Below the pieces are notes generated by a model that saw only the letters and a program-made list of their open reading frames with translations, did no database searches and was not told where the DNA came from. 64,000 nucleotides of DNA from NCBI GenBank assembly GCA_949286725.1, contig CASECZ010000002.1:124001-188000 (forward strand), given 5' to 3'. This DNA is from an uncultured Clostridia bacterium. Lineage in GTDB: Bacteria > Bacillota > Clostridia > Christensenellales > CAG-917. The position numbers were made by a program, and so were the translations under genes. The stretch's first letter is position 1. Every line of letters begins with the position of its first letter. Positions 43,506-52,569 of this stretch are shown here, in pieces.

Positions 43506-44225
43506 ATGGACGACAAAATACTCCTCTTGAAAAAGACAATGGAAAAGGGCGGCGCGGTGCTGTTCACGGGCGCGGGTTTTTCCGTGCCGAGCGGAATACC
43601 CGATTTCAGAAGTGCGGGCGGAGTTTACGACGGCGAGTTTGCGGGCTATCCCGCCGAATACCTGTTGTCGCACGACTGTTTCGAACAACACCCCGAACTC
43701 TTCTTTTCTTTCTACAAAAGCAAAATGATATACCCCGACGCAAAACCGAACGCCGCGCATCTGCGTTTTGCGCGGTACGAGCAACAGGGTCTGCTTGTCG
43801 CCACCGTCACGCAGAACATCGACGGACTGCACCAAAGGGCGGGCGCGAAAAAGGTGTACGAATTGCACGGGAGCGTGGAGCGCAACTACTGCACCCGTTG
43901 CGGCGCGCGTTACGGACTTGATTACGTCACGGGCAAAACGGGCATTCCGAAATGCGAAAAATGCGGTGCCACGGTGCGCCCCGACGTCGTGCTGTACGGT
44001 GAGTGCCTGGACGACGCAACGGTGACGGCGGCAGTCAGAGCCGTGGCGCGGGCGCGCACTCTCATTGTCGCGGGCACTTCGCTTTCGGTCTATCCCGCGG
44101 CAGGACTCATCGACTATTTTTCGGGCGACAATCTGGTGCTTGTCAACAAGAGCGCAACGCCGCGCGACGGTGCGGCGACGCTGGTCATAAACGGAGACGT
44201 CGCCGAGGTCGCAAAGGCGCTCTAA
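43506..44225 (+). CDS. cobB: Sirtuin, NAD-dependent protein deacetylase
   Basis: 239 residues. It removes acyl groups from lysines using NAD. Motifs: FTGAGFSVPSGIPDFRS (residues 18-34), TQNIDGLHQ near 102, catalytic His in ELHGS near 121, and four zinc Cys in CTRC and CEKC (about 129-157). The C terminus has AGTSLSVYPAAG. AAAGGAGG lies before the ATG. Length fits small bacterial Sir2 proteins. Stands alone; targets cannot be inferred. Confidence 0.95.
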   Translation: MDDKILLLKKTMEKGGAVLFTGAGFSVPSGIPDFRSAGGVYDGEFAGYPAEYLLSHDCFEQHPELFFSFYKSKMIYPDAKPNAAHLRFARYEQQGLLVATVTQNIDGLHQRAGAKKVYELHGSVERNYCTRCGARYGLDYVTGKTGIPKCEKCGATVRPDVVLYGECLDDATVTAAVRAVARARTLIVAGTSLSVYPAAGLIDYFSGDNLVLVNKSATPRDGAATLVINGDVAEVAKAL

Positions 44226-44284
44226 ACTTTGCAAAAGGAAAGGCAACGCAGATATAAATCGCACAACACGACTTTTATATGAAA

Positions 44285-44311
44285 AAAAGCGGCGCATAAA
44301 CGCCGCTTTTT
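44285..44311. terminator. Bidirectional terminator between the sirtuin and glmS
   Basis: AAAAGCGGCG pairs with CGCCGCTTTT around CATAAA, with A and T tracts on both sides, between converging genes. Confidence 0.85.
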
Positions 44312-44370
44312 GTTTACGTCTTGTAGCACAGGGTTGTTCCGCTTTTTTGCCGAAAGCGTGCGGGCGGCGG

Positions 44371-46104
44371 TTATATCACGGTTACGCTTTTCGCGAGATT
44401 GCGAGGTTTGTCGGGGTCGAGACCCAGCTTTTCGGAACACGTCAGCGCGAGTGCCTGCAAAGGAATGACGGCGAGCAGAGGCAACAGAAAACAGTCGTCT
44501 TCGAAGGGTAGGGAAAGGGTTTTGTCGCAACCCAGACTTCCCACCGCACTCACTCCGTAGACGGTTGCCCCGCGCGATTTAAGTTCGCTCACCGTCGCTT
44601 TCAGCCTTTTGACGTCGCGCGCGTCCGTCGCGCAGACTATCGCCGTGCAGGTGTCGTCCGCAAGCGCGATTGTGCCGTGTTTCAGCTCGCCCGCAAGATG
44701 TGCTTCGGCGCTTTTGTAGGTTATTTCCTTGAATTTCAGCGCGCCTTCCGTTGCCGTAATCATATCCTTTCCTTTGCCAATGAAAAACAGTTTGCACGCC
44801 TTTTCGCAATCTGGAAAATCGGGCGCGTCGGTGAGAGTCGCGGCTTTTCGGCAGAGTGCGTCCGCGTCCTCGGACGTAAAGGTTTCTCTTGTCGCGGCTT
44901 TCGCGAGCAGAAAGAGCGCAAACAGTTGACAGCAATACGACTTCGTCGCCGCGACCGCCATTTCCGCGCCCGCGTCCAGCAGAAGGGTGCAGTCGGCGGC
45001 AAATGTGACAGAACTTCCCGCCACGTTGGTTATGGCAAGCACGTACGCGCCGCACGCTTTGCAGGCGGCGAGCGCTTGCAGAGTGTCTGCGGTTTCTCCG
45101 CTTTGCGTTATGCACACGGCGACCGTGGCGTCGTCCGCGAAACGGGGTTCGTCGATTTCGCTGGCGGGCACGGCGGAACAGGGTATGCCGAGATATTCCT
45201 CGAATATTTCCTTGCCGTACATACAGGCGTGATATGCCGTTCCGCACCCCGTCAGTATGACGTTGCTTGCGGCGCGCAGTCGGTTGATAAGATTGTCTTT
45301 TTCGGGAAATCCGCCCGCGAAACGGTTGAACGTGGCTTTCAGCGCACGCGGGATTTCCTCGATTTCGGCACGCATATGGCAGGAGCAGTCGCGGGGAAGC
45401 GAAGCGGTCAGCGCGCAGTTTCTGCCGCCGCCCGAAAGATTGCCGTCCGCGGCAAGAACGGTCATCGACGCAGGGGAAAGCACGGCGATTTCACCGTCCT
45501 GCAACACCGTGACGCGTTCGACGTACGGGGCGAGCGCAAGCATGTCGCTGGAAGCGAAGCTTTCTCCGTCGGCGTGCGCGACTATGAGAGCCGCGCCGCG
45601 ACGGTGGCAATATATGCGGGGGTCGGCTTGCCGTACGGCGAGAAAGGTCAACGCCCCTTCCGCATACTCGGCGACTTTGCGTATGCGTTCCGTCATCTCT
45701 CCCTCTTCCAGCGCGAGAAGGTGCGCAATCAGTTCGCTGTCCGTTTCGGACGCGAGCGGCACGCCCGCGGCAAGCAGACGGGTGCGCAGCGTTTCGTGGT
45801 TTTCCACGACGCCGTTGTGTACGACGGCGATTCTGCCGTCGAAGGACAGGTGCGGGTGCGCGTTGCGCGCGGTAGGCGCGCCGTGCGTTGCCCAACGGGT
45901 ATGCCCGATTGCCGTGCGGCAGTCCGACAGGGGAGTGATACCCGCAAGCGCGTTCACCCTTCCGCCGCATTTGAACACGTCTATGCGTTCGCCGTCTAGC
46001 GCGATGCCCGCGCTGTCGTACCCTCTGTATTCCAACGCTTTCAGCCCTTCGAGCACCACGTCGCGCGCCCGTCTGAAACCCGTGTAGCCCACAATTCCGC
46101 ACAT
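44371..46104 (-). CDS. glmS: Glucosamine-6-phosphate synthase
   Basis: 577 residues. Converts fructose 6-phosphate and glutamine to glucosamine 6-phosphate, the entry to cell-wall amino sugars. The nucleophile Cys2 starts the glutaminase domain (MCGIVGYTG); HTRWATHG and NGVVENH follow. Two SIS domains (about 270-400 and 435-565) hold TGCGTAYHA and ITQSGETADT. The end, DKPRNLAKSVTV, is the family's C terminus. It is about 25-30 residues shorter than usual. GGAGG lies before the ATG. I saw no glmS ribozyme upstream. Confidence 0.96.
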   Translation of the reverse strand: MCGIVGYTGFRRARDVVLEGLKALEYRGYDSAGIALDGERIDVFKCGGRVNALAGITPLSDCRTAIGHTRWATHGAPTARNAHPHLSFDGRIAVVHNGVVENHETLRTRLLAAGVPLASETDSELIAHLLALEEGEMTERIRKVAEYAEGALTFLAVRQADPRIYCHRRGAALIVAHADGESFASSDMLALAPYVERVTVLQDGEIAVLSPASMTVLAADGNLSGGGRNCALTASLPRDCSCHMRAEIEEIPRALKATFNRFAGGFPEKDNLINRLRAASNVILTGCGTAYHACMYGKEIFEEYLGIPCSAVPASEIDEPRFADDATVAVCITQSGETADTLQALAACKACGAYVLAITNVAGSSVTFAADCTLLLDAGAEMAVAATKSYCCQLFALFLLAKAATRETFTSEDADALCRKAATLTDAPDFPDCEKACKLFFIGKGKDMITATEGALKFKEITYKSAEAHLAGELKHGTIALADDTCTAIVCATDARDVKRLKATVSELKSRGATVYGVSAVGSLGCDKTLSLPFEDDCFLLPLLAVIPLQALALTCSEKLGLDPDKPRNLAKSVTVI

Positions 46105-46123
46105 ACCGACCTCCCGACTGTTT

Positions 46124-46153
46124 AATATATGAAGCGCGGCGGGATATGGTCAA
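46124..46153 (-). promoter_or_regulatory. Promoter of glmS
   Basis: TTGACC, 18-nt spacer, TATATT on the minus strand, about 20 bases before ATG 46104; the short leader leaves no room for the glmS ribozyme. Confidence 0.6.
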
Positions 46154-46200
46154 ACCCGCCTGCGCGCTCGCGTAAAATGGCGGGTAATGCCCGGAAAATA

Positions 46201-46230
46201 TTGACATTTCGAGATAAAGTTTGATAATAT
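46201..46230 (+). promoter_or_regulatory. Promoter of the HTH-cupin gene
   Basis: TTGACA, 18-nt spacer, TAATAT, about 55 bases before ATG 46286. Confidence 0.65.
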
Positions 46231-46285
46231 TATGAGGATAAACAGACGCGCGGCGCGCAAGTGCGCCCGCGAAAAGGAGACCGAA

Positions 46286-46858
46286 ATGTCAACCACGACC
46301 GAAATTGCAGAAAGACTGAAAGGGTTGAGAGAAATGATGGACTTTTCCGTTGCGGAAATGGCTGCCGTCGCCGGTATGGACGAAAAGACGTATCTCGAAT
46401 ACGAAGCCGGCAAAAAGGACTTTTCCGTGACGATGCTTTACAATTGCGCAGGCAAATTCGGCGTTGACGTCACCGCATTGCTGACGGGACACACTCCCAC
46501 GTTGTCGTCGTACAGCATAGTTCGCGCGGGACAGGGTGTCCTCACCGAACGCCGTCATTCGTTCAGCTATCAGCACCTTGCGTGGAACTTCCGCGGCAGA
46601 ACGGCGGAGCCTTTTTACGTCACCGCTCCTTACGTCAAAGGCGCGGAGGACAAGCCCATTCCGCTGTCCGCGCACAAAGGGCAGGAGATGGACTACATTC
46701 TTTCGGGACAGCTCATGGTCAACATTAACGGCAACATCGACGTCCTCGGCGAAGGGGACACGGTATATTACGACAGCGGTCAGCCTCACGGAATGATAGC
46801 CGTCGGCGGAAAGGATTGCGTCTTTCTCGCCGTGGTGCTCAAACCCGAGAAGGAGTGA
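46286..46858 (+). CDS. XRE-type HTH regulator with cupin domain
   Basis: 190 residues. An N-terminal Cro/C1-type helix-turn-helix (about 7-64, with MDFSVAEMAAVAGMDEKTYLEYEAGKK) is joined to a C-terminal cupin barrel (about 115-185, with GQEMDYILSGQLMVNINGN and GDTVYYDSGQPHGM). Such proteins bind DNA in response to a small metabolite held in the cupin. AAGGAG precedes ATG 46286. The GH31 gene follows 15 bases later, so it may regulate its own operon and sugar use. Confidence 0.92.
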   Translation: MSTTTEIAERLKGLREMMDFSVAEMAAVAGMDEKTYLEYEAGKKDFSVTMLYNCAGKFGVDVTALLTGHTPTLSSYSIVRAGQGVLTERRHSFSYQHLAWNFRGRTAEPFYVTAPYVKGAEDKPIPLSAHKGQEMDYILSGQLMVNINGNIDVLGEGDTVYYDSGQPHGMIAVGGKDCVFLAVVLKPEKE

Positions 46859-46873
46859 TTCACAGGGGGAAAC

Positions 46874-48973
46874 ATGTCACGTTTCGGCATAACTTGCGAA
46901 CAAACTGCGGAGGAGTGCGTCTATAAGACAGGCAGCCTCCGCTTTTCGGTATTATCCGACAGGATTCTGCGCGTGGAAAAGAGCGTGAGCGGCGTTTTCG
47001 TCGACGCTCCCAGCCAAACGGTGTTTTGCAGAAATTTTGCAAAACCCGCATTTGAAGTGTCGAAAAAAGACGGTAAAGTCATCATTTCGACACAACGCGC
47101 GATTTTTGAAGTCGACGAAAAGACGCTTGCCGTCGAGTGCGTCCTTGACGGAAAACGCGTAAAACCCGACCGCGGAAATCTCGGCGGAACGGCGCGCACT
47201 CTGGATATGACGGCGGGGTGCGTCGCCATCGGAAAGGGCATTATGGCAAAGAGCGGCGTCAGCGTTTTCGACGACTCCGCAACCTGTCTTTTGTCCGAGG
47301 ACGGCGGTCTGGTCGCCCGCGAAAAGGGCACGCGCGACATTTACGTTTTCGCCTTCGGTCACGACTATGCGGGCGGGCTGAAAGAGTTCTTCGCGCTGAC
47401 GGGCAAAGTCCCGATGTTGCCCAAATACGCCCTCGGCAACTGGTGGTCGCGCTATCACGCTTACACGCAGGACGAATATACGGAACTGATGGACAGGTTC
47501 GCCGAGGAGAAGATACCTTTCACCGTGGCGACCGTGGATATGGACTGGCACATAGTCGACGACGTGCCCTCCGAGTTCAAGTCCAAGAATCCCACGCAGT
47601 GCGCGGGCTGGACGGGGTACACTTTCAACAAAAAACTTTTCCCCGACTACAAACGGTTTTTCAAGGACCTCAAAGCGCGCGGGCTTGCAATAACTCTCAA
47701 TCTGCACCCCCGCGACGGCGTGCGCTATTACGAGGAGCAGTATCCCGATATGGCGCGTGCGGTGGGCATCGACCCCGCAACCAAAAAGACGGTGGCGTTC
47801 GACCTCACCGACCCGAAGTTCCGCGACGCGTACTTCGACATTCTGCATCACCCCTACGAAGAGGCGGGCGTGGACTTCTGGTGGATTGACTGGCAGCAGG
47901 GCACCAAGTCGGCGATGAAAGGCGTCGACCCGCTGTGGCTGCTCAACCACTACCATTTTGCCGACGCGGGCAGGGGCGGCCGTACTGCGCTCATTCTTTC
48001 GAGATATGCGGGCGTAGGTTCGCACCGCTATCCGCTCGGATTTTCGGGCGACACGATAGTGTGCTGGAAGAGCCTGCAACTTCAACCGCGTTTCACGTCG
48101 ACGGCGGCAAACGTCGGTTACACGTGGTGGTCGCACGACATCGGCGGGCACATGTTCGGAAAGGGCGACCCCGAACTCTACGTCAGGTGGTTGCAGTTCG
48201 GCGTGTTCTCGCCCGTCAACAGACTGCATTCCACAAAGCGCGGAAAGTACTCCAAAGAGCCGTGGCTCTACGGCGAACAGGCGGAAAAGATTGCCGACGA
48301 CTTCCTGCGGCTGCGCCACAGGTTGCTGCCTTTCCTGTACACCGCCGCCGCGGACACGGCGAAAAACGGCGTGCCGATTTGCAAACCGATGTACTACGAC
48401 TACGATGTGCTGTTTGCGTACGACGCGCGCAACCAGTATATTTTCGGCTCGCAACTCATCGTGGCTCCCGTCATAACAAAGGCGGGCAGAAGCGGGAAAT
48501 CCCGCACGAAAGTATGGTTGCCTGCGGGCAGGTGGACGAACTTCTTTACGGGTGAGACGCAGGAGGGCAACAGAATAATATTTGCCGCCGACGACCTCGA
48601 CACCATACCCGTATTTGCCAAAGAGGGCGCGATAATTCCGATGTTGCCCGAGCGCGACGGCAATTCGATGCAGTTCGACGAACTCGAGGTGCGCGTTTAC
48701 CGCGGGGACGGCGAATACGAAAGTTTCGACGACGCGGGCGGAATACGGTTTGCGGTCAGGACCGAGGGCGACGAAGTCGTGCTCTCCGTAACGCCCGAAG
48801 AGGGTTGTGTCACGCGCAAACTCGGCGTGCGTTTCTTCGGAGCGGAGTACTCCTCGGTGTCCTGCAAGGGCAAAGAGGTCGAAGGAAACTCCGTCACGGT
48901 GCCCTGCACGGCGTGCGAAATCAGGGCAAAAGTGCGTTCCGTCGACGTAAAAGCCCCCGCGGAGGCACAATAA
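46874..48973 (+). CDS. Glycoside hydrolase family 31 enzyme
   Basis: 699 residues. N-terminal beta domain (about 1-165), then the catalytic barrel with PKYALGNWWSRYHAY near 185 and the nucleophile region VDFWWIDWQQGTKS near 330 (the usual WxDMNE reads WIDWQQ). The acid/base Asp lies in GFSGDTIVCW near 392, and HDIGGHMFG near 425. Two C-terminal beta domains follow. GH31 members act on alpha-glucosides, alpha-xylosides or related sugars. No signal peptide, so the substrate must be imported. It forms an operon with the cupin regulator. Confidence 0.9.
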   Translation: MSRFGITCEQTAEECVYKTGSLRFSVLSDRILRVEKSVSGVFVDAPSQTVFCRNFAKPAFEVSKKDGKVIISTQRAIFEVDEKTLAVECVLDGKRVKPDRGNLGGTARTLDMTAGCVAIGKGIMAKSGVSVFDDSATCLLSEDGGLVAREKGTRDIYVFAFGHDYAGGLKEFFALTGKVPMLPKYALGNWWSRYHAYTQDEYTELMDRFAEEKIPFTVATVDMDWHIVDDVPSEFKSKNPTQCAGWTGYTFNKKLFPDYKRFFKDLKARGLAITLNLHPRDGVRYYEEQYPDMARAVGIDPATKKTVAFDLTDPKFRDAYFDILHHPYEEAGVDFWWIDWQQGTKSAMKGVDPLWLLNHYHFADAGRGGRTALILSRYAGVGSHRYPLGFSGDTIVCWKSLQLQPRFTSTAANVGYTWWSHDIGGHMFGKGDPELYVRWLQFGVFSPVNRLHSTKRGKYSKEPWLYGEQAEKIADDFLRLRHRLLPFLYTAAADTAKNGVPICKPMYYDYDVLFAYDARNQYIFGSQLIVAPVITKAGRSGKSRTKVWLPAGRWTNFFTGETQEGNRIIFAADDLDTIPVFAKEGAIIPMLPERDGNSMQFDELEVRVYRGDGEYESFDDAGGIRFAVRTEGDEVVLSVTPEEGCVTRKLGVRFFGAEYSSVSCKGKEVEGNSVTVPCTACEIRAKVRSVDVKAPAEAQ

Positions 48974-48994
48974 ATGGAATATTTCTAAATTCGC

Positions 48995-49023
48995 TTGACA
49001 TAATTTTTCATATTTATTATTAT
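48995..49023 (+). promoter_or_regulatory. Promoter of rplM-rpsI
   Basis: TTGACA, 17-nt spacer, TATTAT, within AT-rich DNA. Confidence 0.8.
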
Positions 49024-49029
49024 TGTTAA

Positions 49030-49115
49030 GCGTCTTTTGAGAAAATTGTTGCAGGTGCGAACCAGCCCCTCGCCCCTCGTCGATATATAGAAGAAAGCGA
49101 AAAGAAGAATTTTGG
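49030..49115 (+). promoter_or_regulatory. Candidate L13 ribosomal-protein leader
   Basis: The leader between the promoter and rplM has TTGAGAAAATTGTTGCAGG, followed by GTGCGAACCAG. From memory this resembles the L13 leader element that Firmicutes use for autoregulation of rplM-rpsI. Not verified by folding. Confidence 0.45.
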
Positions 49116-49123
49116 AGGTCTGT

Positions 49124-49588
49124 ATGGCTAAGGATTTGTCCGCAATGGCAAACAACAATAAGTCTTACATGGCAAAACCCGGCGAAGTGGAAAGCAAGTG
49201 GTACGTCGTCGACGCAACCGATATGGTGCTCGGACGTCTCGCTTCTCAGGTTGCCGCCGTACTCAAAGGCAAAAACAAACCCGAATATACTCCCCACGTC
49301 GACTGCGGAGACCATGTGATCATAATCAACTGCGACAAGGTGGTTCTCACCGGCAGAAAACTCGAACAGAAATATTATCGCTATCATACCGGCTTTATCG
49401 GCGGTCTCAAAGAAGTGCAGTACAAGAAACTGATGAACGAGAAACCCGAATTCGCCGTGTACAAAGCGGTCAAGGGTATGCTTCCCAAGACCACGCTCGG
49501 CAGACAGATGCTGAAAAAGCTCCGTGTTTACGCGGGCAGCGAGCACAATCATCAGGCTCAGTGCCCCGTCGCGCTCGAACTTAAATAG
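49124..49588 (+). CDS. rplM: 50S ribosomal protein L13
   Basis: 154 residues. Contains [35 protein letters not shown] and [15 protein letters not shown], all typical. Start at 49124 is supported by GGAGG; it adds about 15 residues ([14 protein letters not shown]) before the usual [16 protein letters not shown] start, and a second Met at 49169 would give the common length. Both are possible. Followed 12 bases later by rpsI. Confidence 0.96.
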   Translation: MAKDLSAMANNNKSYMAKPGEVESKWYVVDATDMVLGRLASQVAAVLKGKNKPEYTPHVDCGDHVIIINCDKVVLTGRKLEQKYYRYHTGFIGGLKEVQYKKLMNEKPEFAVYKAVKGMLPKTTLGRQMLKKLRVYAGSEHNHQAQCPVALELK

Positions 49589-49600
49589 TTGAGGTGAGTT

Positions 49601-50017
49601 ATGGCTACGAAGAAAACCGTCAAGAAGAAAGTTCAATATCTCGGCACCGGCAGAAGAAAGACTGCCGTCGCAAGAGTCCGTCTTATCCCCGGTGAAGGCA
49701 ACATCACCATCAACAAGCGTGCATTCGAGGATTACTTCCCCCTCGACACGATGCGTCTTATCGTCAACCAACCCCTCGAAGCCGTTTCTGCGACGGACAA
49801 GTTCGACGTCATCGTCAACGTCTACGGCGGCGGTATGACCGGTCAGGCGGGCGCAATCCGTCACGGCATTGCCAGAGCGCTGTGCGTGTGCGACAAGGAA
49901 GCGTATCGTTCCATCCTCAAAAAAGCGGGCTACCTCAAACGCGACCCCAGACAGAAAGAGCGCAAGAAATACGGTCTGCACAAAGCCCGTAAAGCTCCTC
50001 AGTTCAGCAAGCGTTAA
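49601..50017 (+). CDS. rpsI: 30S ribosomal protein S9
   Basis: 138 residues, usual length. [16 protein letters not shown] near the N terminus, [21 protein letters not shown] in the middle, and the C-terminal basic tail ending FSKR, which reaches the P-site tRNA. The first ten residues are Lys-rich. GAGGTGAG lies before the ATG. Confidence 0.97.
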   Translation: MATKKTVKKKVQYLGTGRRKTAVARVRLIPGEGNITINKRAFEDYFPLDTMRLIVNQPLEAVSATDKFDVIVNVYGGGMTGQAGAIRHGIARALCVCDKEAYRSILKKAGYLKRDPRQKERKKYGLHKARKAPQFSKR

Positions 50018-50036
50018 CCTCGCGAACATCGCAAAG

Positions 50037-50066
50037 AAATCCCCGTCGGACAGACGGGGATTTTTG
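50037..50066 (+). terminator. Terminator of rplM-rpsI
   Basis: AAATCCCCGTC pairs with GACGGGGATTT, then TTG. Confidence 0.92.
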
Positions 50067-50274
50067 TTTATACGCCGAATTTCGCGCGAAAAATCCTTTC
50101 CGCCATTAAGAAATCCGTTTCCGAACCTCTTCCGAACCCAACCTTGAAAACCGCGCAAATTGCATTTTCTGACGGTTAACCACTGCAAAAAAGCAGTTTA
50201 TCGTGTTGTTTTGGCAAAAAATGTGGCGCGGGGCGCAAGACAGTCGCGGCGAAAGCCGAAGTTTAAATTAAATA
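50067..50274. other. Intergenic DNA before gdhA
   Basis: No gene. A 9-base direct repeat TTCCGAACC occurs twice near 50110-50138, and a CTGC/GCAG stem around six A near 50182. Nothing else supported. Confidence 0.5.
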
Positions 50275-50303
50275 TTGACTAGGCGCGGACACGGTGATAG
50301 AAT
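50275..50303 (+). promoter_or_regulatory. Promoter of gdhA
   Basis: TTGACT, 17-nt spacer, TAGAAT, 38 bases before the start codon. Confidence 0.75.
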
Positions 50304-50341
50304 AATAGTAAACTTGTAAATAAATTAAGGCGAGGTAAATT

Positions 50342-51688
50342 ATGTCTTATATCAGTGAAGTAATCGAACTTACAGAACGCAAAAACCCCGGTGAACCCGA
50401 GTTTATGCAGACCGTAAAAGAGGTGTTGGAGTCTTTGGCTCCCGCCATCGAGCAGAACGAGGAACTCTATCGCAAGAACTGTATCCTCGAAAGAATGGTC
50501 GAACCCGACAGGCAAATCATTTTCCGCGTGCCGTGGACGGACGACAAAGGCGTAAATCACGTCAATCGCGGGTTCCGCGTTCAGTTCAACAACGCAATCG
50601 GTCCCTACAAGGGCGGTCTGCGTTTTCAACCCAACGTCAACCTGTCCGTGATGAAGTTCCTCGCTTTTGAACAGACTTTCAAAAACTCTCTCACGGGACT
50701 GCCTATGGGCGGCGGCAAAGGCGGCAGCGATTTCGACCCCACGGGCAAATCCGATGCCGAGATTATGCGTTTCTGCTACAGCTTTATGTCGGAACTCTAC
50801 CGTCATATCGGTCCCGATGTTGACGTTCCCGCAGGCGATATGGGCGTCGGCGGCAGAGAAATCGGCTATTTGTTCGGCGCGTACAAAAAAATCCGCGGTG
50901 CATACGAAAACGGTGTTCTGACCGGCAAGGGCATTTCCTTCGGCGGTTCGCTTATCCGTCCCGAAGCCACCGGTTACGGCGCGACTTACTTCTTCAAGGA
51001 AGTGCTCGAACATCTCGGCGAGGATATCAAGGGCAAGACGTTCTGCCTGTCCGGATTCGGCAACGTCGCCTGGGGTGCGGCACTAAAAATAACGGAGCTC
51101 GGCGGCAAGGTGTTGACCTTGTCCGGTCCCGACGGATACATATACGACAAAGACGGCGTGAGCGGCGAGAAAATCGATTATATGCTCGTAATGCGTGCCA
51201 GCGGCAGAAATAAAGTCAAGGATTACGCCGATAAGTTCGGGTGCGAGTTTGTCGAAGGCAAGAAACCCTGGGGCAACGTGAAGGCAGACATTTATATGCC
51301 TTGCGCCATGCAGAACGAAATCCGCATCGAGGACGCAAAAGCAATGGTCGCTCTCGGCGTTAAGTACCTCAACGAAGTTTCCAATATGCCCACCACCAAC
51401 GAAGCTCTCGCTTATTTGCAGGCAAACGGCGTCGTGGTCGCGCCCTCCAAGGCGGTCAATGCGGGCGGCGTTGCGGTCAGCGGCCTCGAAATGAGCCAGA
51501 ACAGCGAACGTCTTGCGTGGACGGCGGAAGAAGTCGACGAAAAACTCAAGCACATTATGAAGGGCATTCATCAGCAAATCCTCGACGCACTCAAAGCGTA
51601 CAAGATGGATTACAATCTTGTCGCGGGCGCAAATCTCGCCGGCTTCAAGAAAGTCGCCGACGCGATGATAGCTCAGGGCATCAACTGA
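50342..51688 (+). CDS. gdhA: Glutamate dehydrogenase, hexameric (probably NADP-specific)
   Basis: 448 residues, the length of GdhA small hexameric enzymes. It interconverts glutamate with 2-oxoglutarate and ammonia. Motifs: GPYKGGLRF (substrate Lys) near residue 88, LPMGGGKGGSDFDP near 121, DVPAGDMGVG near 160, and a Rossmann region CLSGFGNVAWGA near 235. The C-terminal part includes YLNEVSNMPTTNEAL and SKAVNAGGVAVSG. It is monocistronic with its own promoter and terminator. Confidence 0.96.
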   Translation: MSYISEVIELTERKNPGEPEFMQTVKEVLESLAPAIEQNEELYRKNCILERMVEPDRQIIFRVPWTDDKGVNHVNRGFRVQFNNAIGPYKGGLRFQPNVNLSVMKFLAFEQTFKNSLTGLPMGGGKGGSDFDPTGKSDAEIMRFCYSFMSELYRHIGPDVDVPAGDMGVGGREIGYLFGAYKKIRGAYENGVLTGKGISFGGSLIRPEATGYGATYFFKEVLEHLGEDIKGKTFCLSGFGNVAWGAALKITELGGKVLTLSGPDGYIYDKDGVSGEKIDYMLVMRASGRNKVKDYADKFGCEFVEGKKPWGNVKADIYMPCAMQNEIRIEDAKAMVALGVKYLNEVSNMPTTNEALAYLQANGVVVAPSKAVNAGGVAVSGLEMSQNSERLAWTAEEVDEKLKHIMKGIHQQILDALKAYKMDYNLVAGANLAGFKKVADAMIAQGIN

Positions 51689-51706
51689 TGACAATAAACA
51701 ATATAC

Positions 51707-51734
51707 AAAAAAGCCGCATCTAAGCGGCTTTTTT
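51707..51734 (+). terminator. Terminator of gdhA
   Basis: AAAAGCCGC pairs with GCGGCTTTT around ATCTAA, then TTTT. Confidence 0.92.
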
Positions 51735-51867
51735 CTTTTATGGCGGCTTTTTCGGTTTGCGGCGTGAGGGCAGTTTTTTTGCAAACGGAGTAAAACCGTT
51801 GCATTACGCTAACATTAAAATTGAGGGAACAAAATATTAAATTAAGTTTTCATATACAAATTCTGAC

Positions 51868-51896
51868 TTGATAATTACATACTGTTATGATAAGAT
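51868..51896 (+). promoter_or_regulatory. Promoter of the lipoprotein gene at 51946
   Basis: TTGATA, 17-nt spacer, TAAGAT, in an AT-rich stretch. Confidence 0.55.
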
Positions 51897-51945
51897 ATAA
51901 AAGTCAAATAGTCGGTTATTACCGATTTGAGGGGGAAAACGGGAA

Positions 51946-52470
51946 TTGAAAAAGAAAGTTTTATGCATCGTTGTTTTGGTTGCTTTGGCAACATCGGCAG
52001 TTTTCGCACTTACGGCTTGTAACAAAACGCCCGAACCGCCGGAAGGAACTTTATGGTCCGATACCCAGAAAATATGGCTTGGCATAGGCGAGCCTTCGAT
52101 TTTCTTCATCGGTGACGGGACCTGGCGTATGGATATGGGCGGAACGGCTGCCGGTGACGAGAGAAACGAAAGCCTTACATGGTGCAGCGGCGATTATTCG
52201 TTCGCAGTTAAAGACGGAGCGTATGTGTTGACGCTCAGAATTGATCCGTCCATCGGCGATCCCGGCAACGTGAGATTGCTCGATCCTTCCGATAACGTTA
52301 TCGAGAACGGCACTTATATCGACATTTTACCTGACGGAAACGGCACATATTCCGTGCCCGTTACCGTATTGACGAGCGAAACTGCGGAACACGGCCAGGA
52401 TTTTTCCACCGCACGCTTCAAAATTACCCCCGATAAGGAAACCATCGACGCTTTGATAGCGAATTATTGA
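51946..52470 (+). CDS. Predicted lipoprotein, unknown function
   Basis: 174 residues from TTG 51946, with GAGGGGG nine bases upstream. A lipoprotein signal ends at Cys25 (LTAC). The mature part begins NKTPEPPEGTLW and then looks like a single beta-rich domain with many Gly and Asp (IGDGTWRMDMGGTA, YVLTLRIDPSIGDPGNVRLLDPSDNV). No family is recognised. It lies upstream of the two large membrane proteins on the same strand. Its codon use is slightly AT-richer than theirs. Confidence 0.75.
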   Translation: MKKKVLCIVVLVALATSAVFALTACNKTPEPPEGTLWSDTQKIWLGIGEPSIFFIGDGTWRMDMGGTAAGDERNESLTWCSGDYSFAVKDGAYVLTLRIDPSIGDPGNVRLLDPSDNVIENGTYIDILPDGNGTYSVPVTVLTSETAEHGQDFSTARFKITPDKETIDALIANY

Positions 52471-52569
52471 TTTCGGGCGGCGAAAGCCGAGGCCGACATT
52501 ACGACGTAACATTATCAACCGCGCAAGGGCAGATGCCGTTGCGCAAATCGAAGAGAAAAGGAGAAAGTT

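Noticed and set aside
46105..46230. glmS ribozyme upstream of glmS
   Set aside because: The promoter leaves a leader of about 15-20 bases and none of the ribozyme core sequence is present.
46952..50188. 1078-codon open frame on the minus strand
   Set aside because: Opposite GH31, rplM and rpsI; it spans their promoter and has no start signals.
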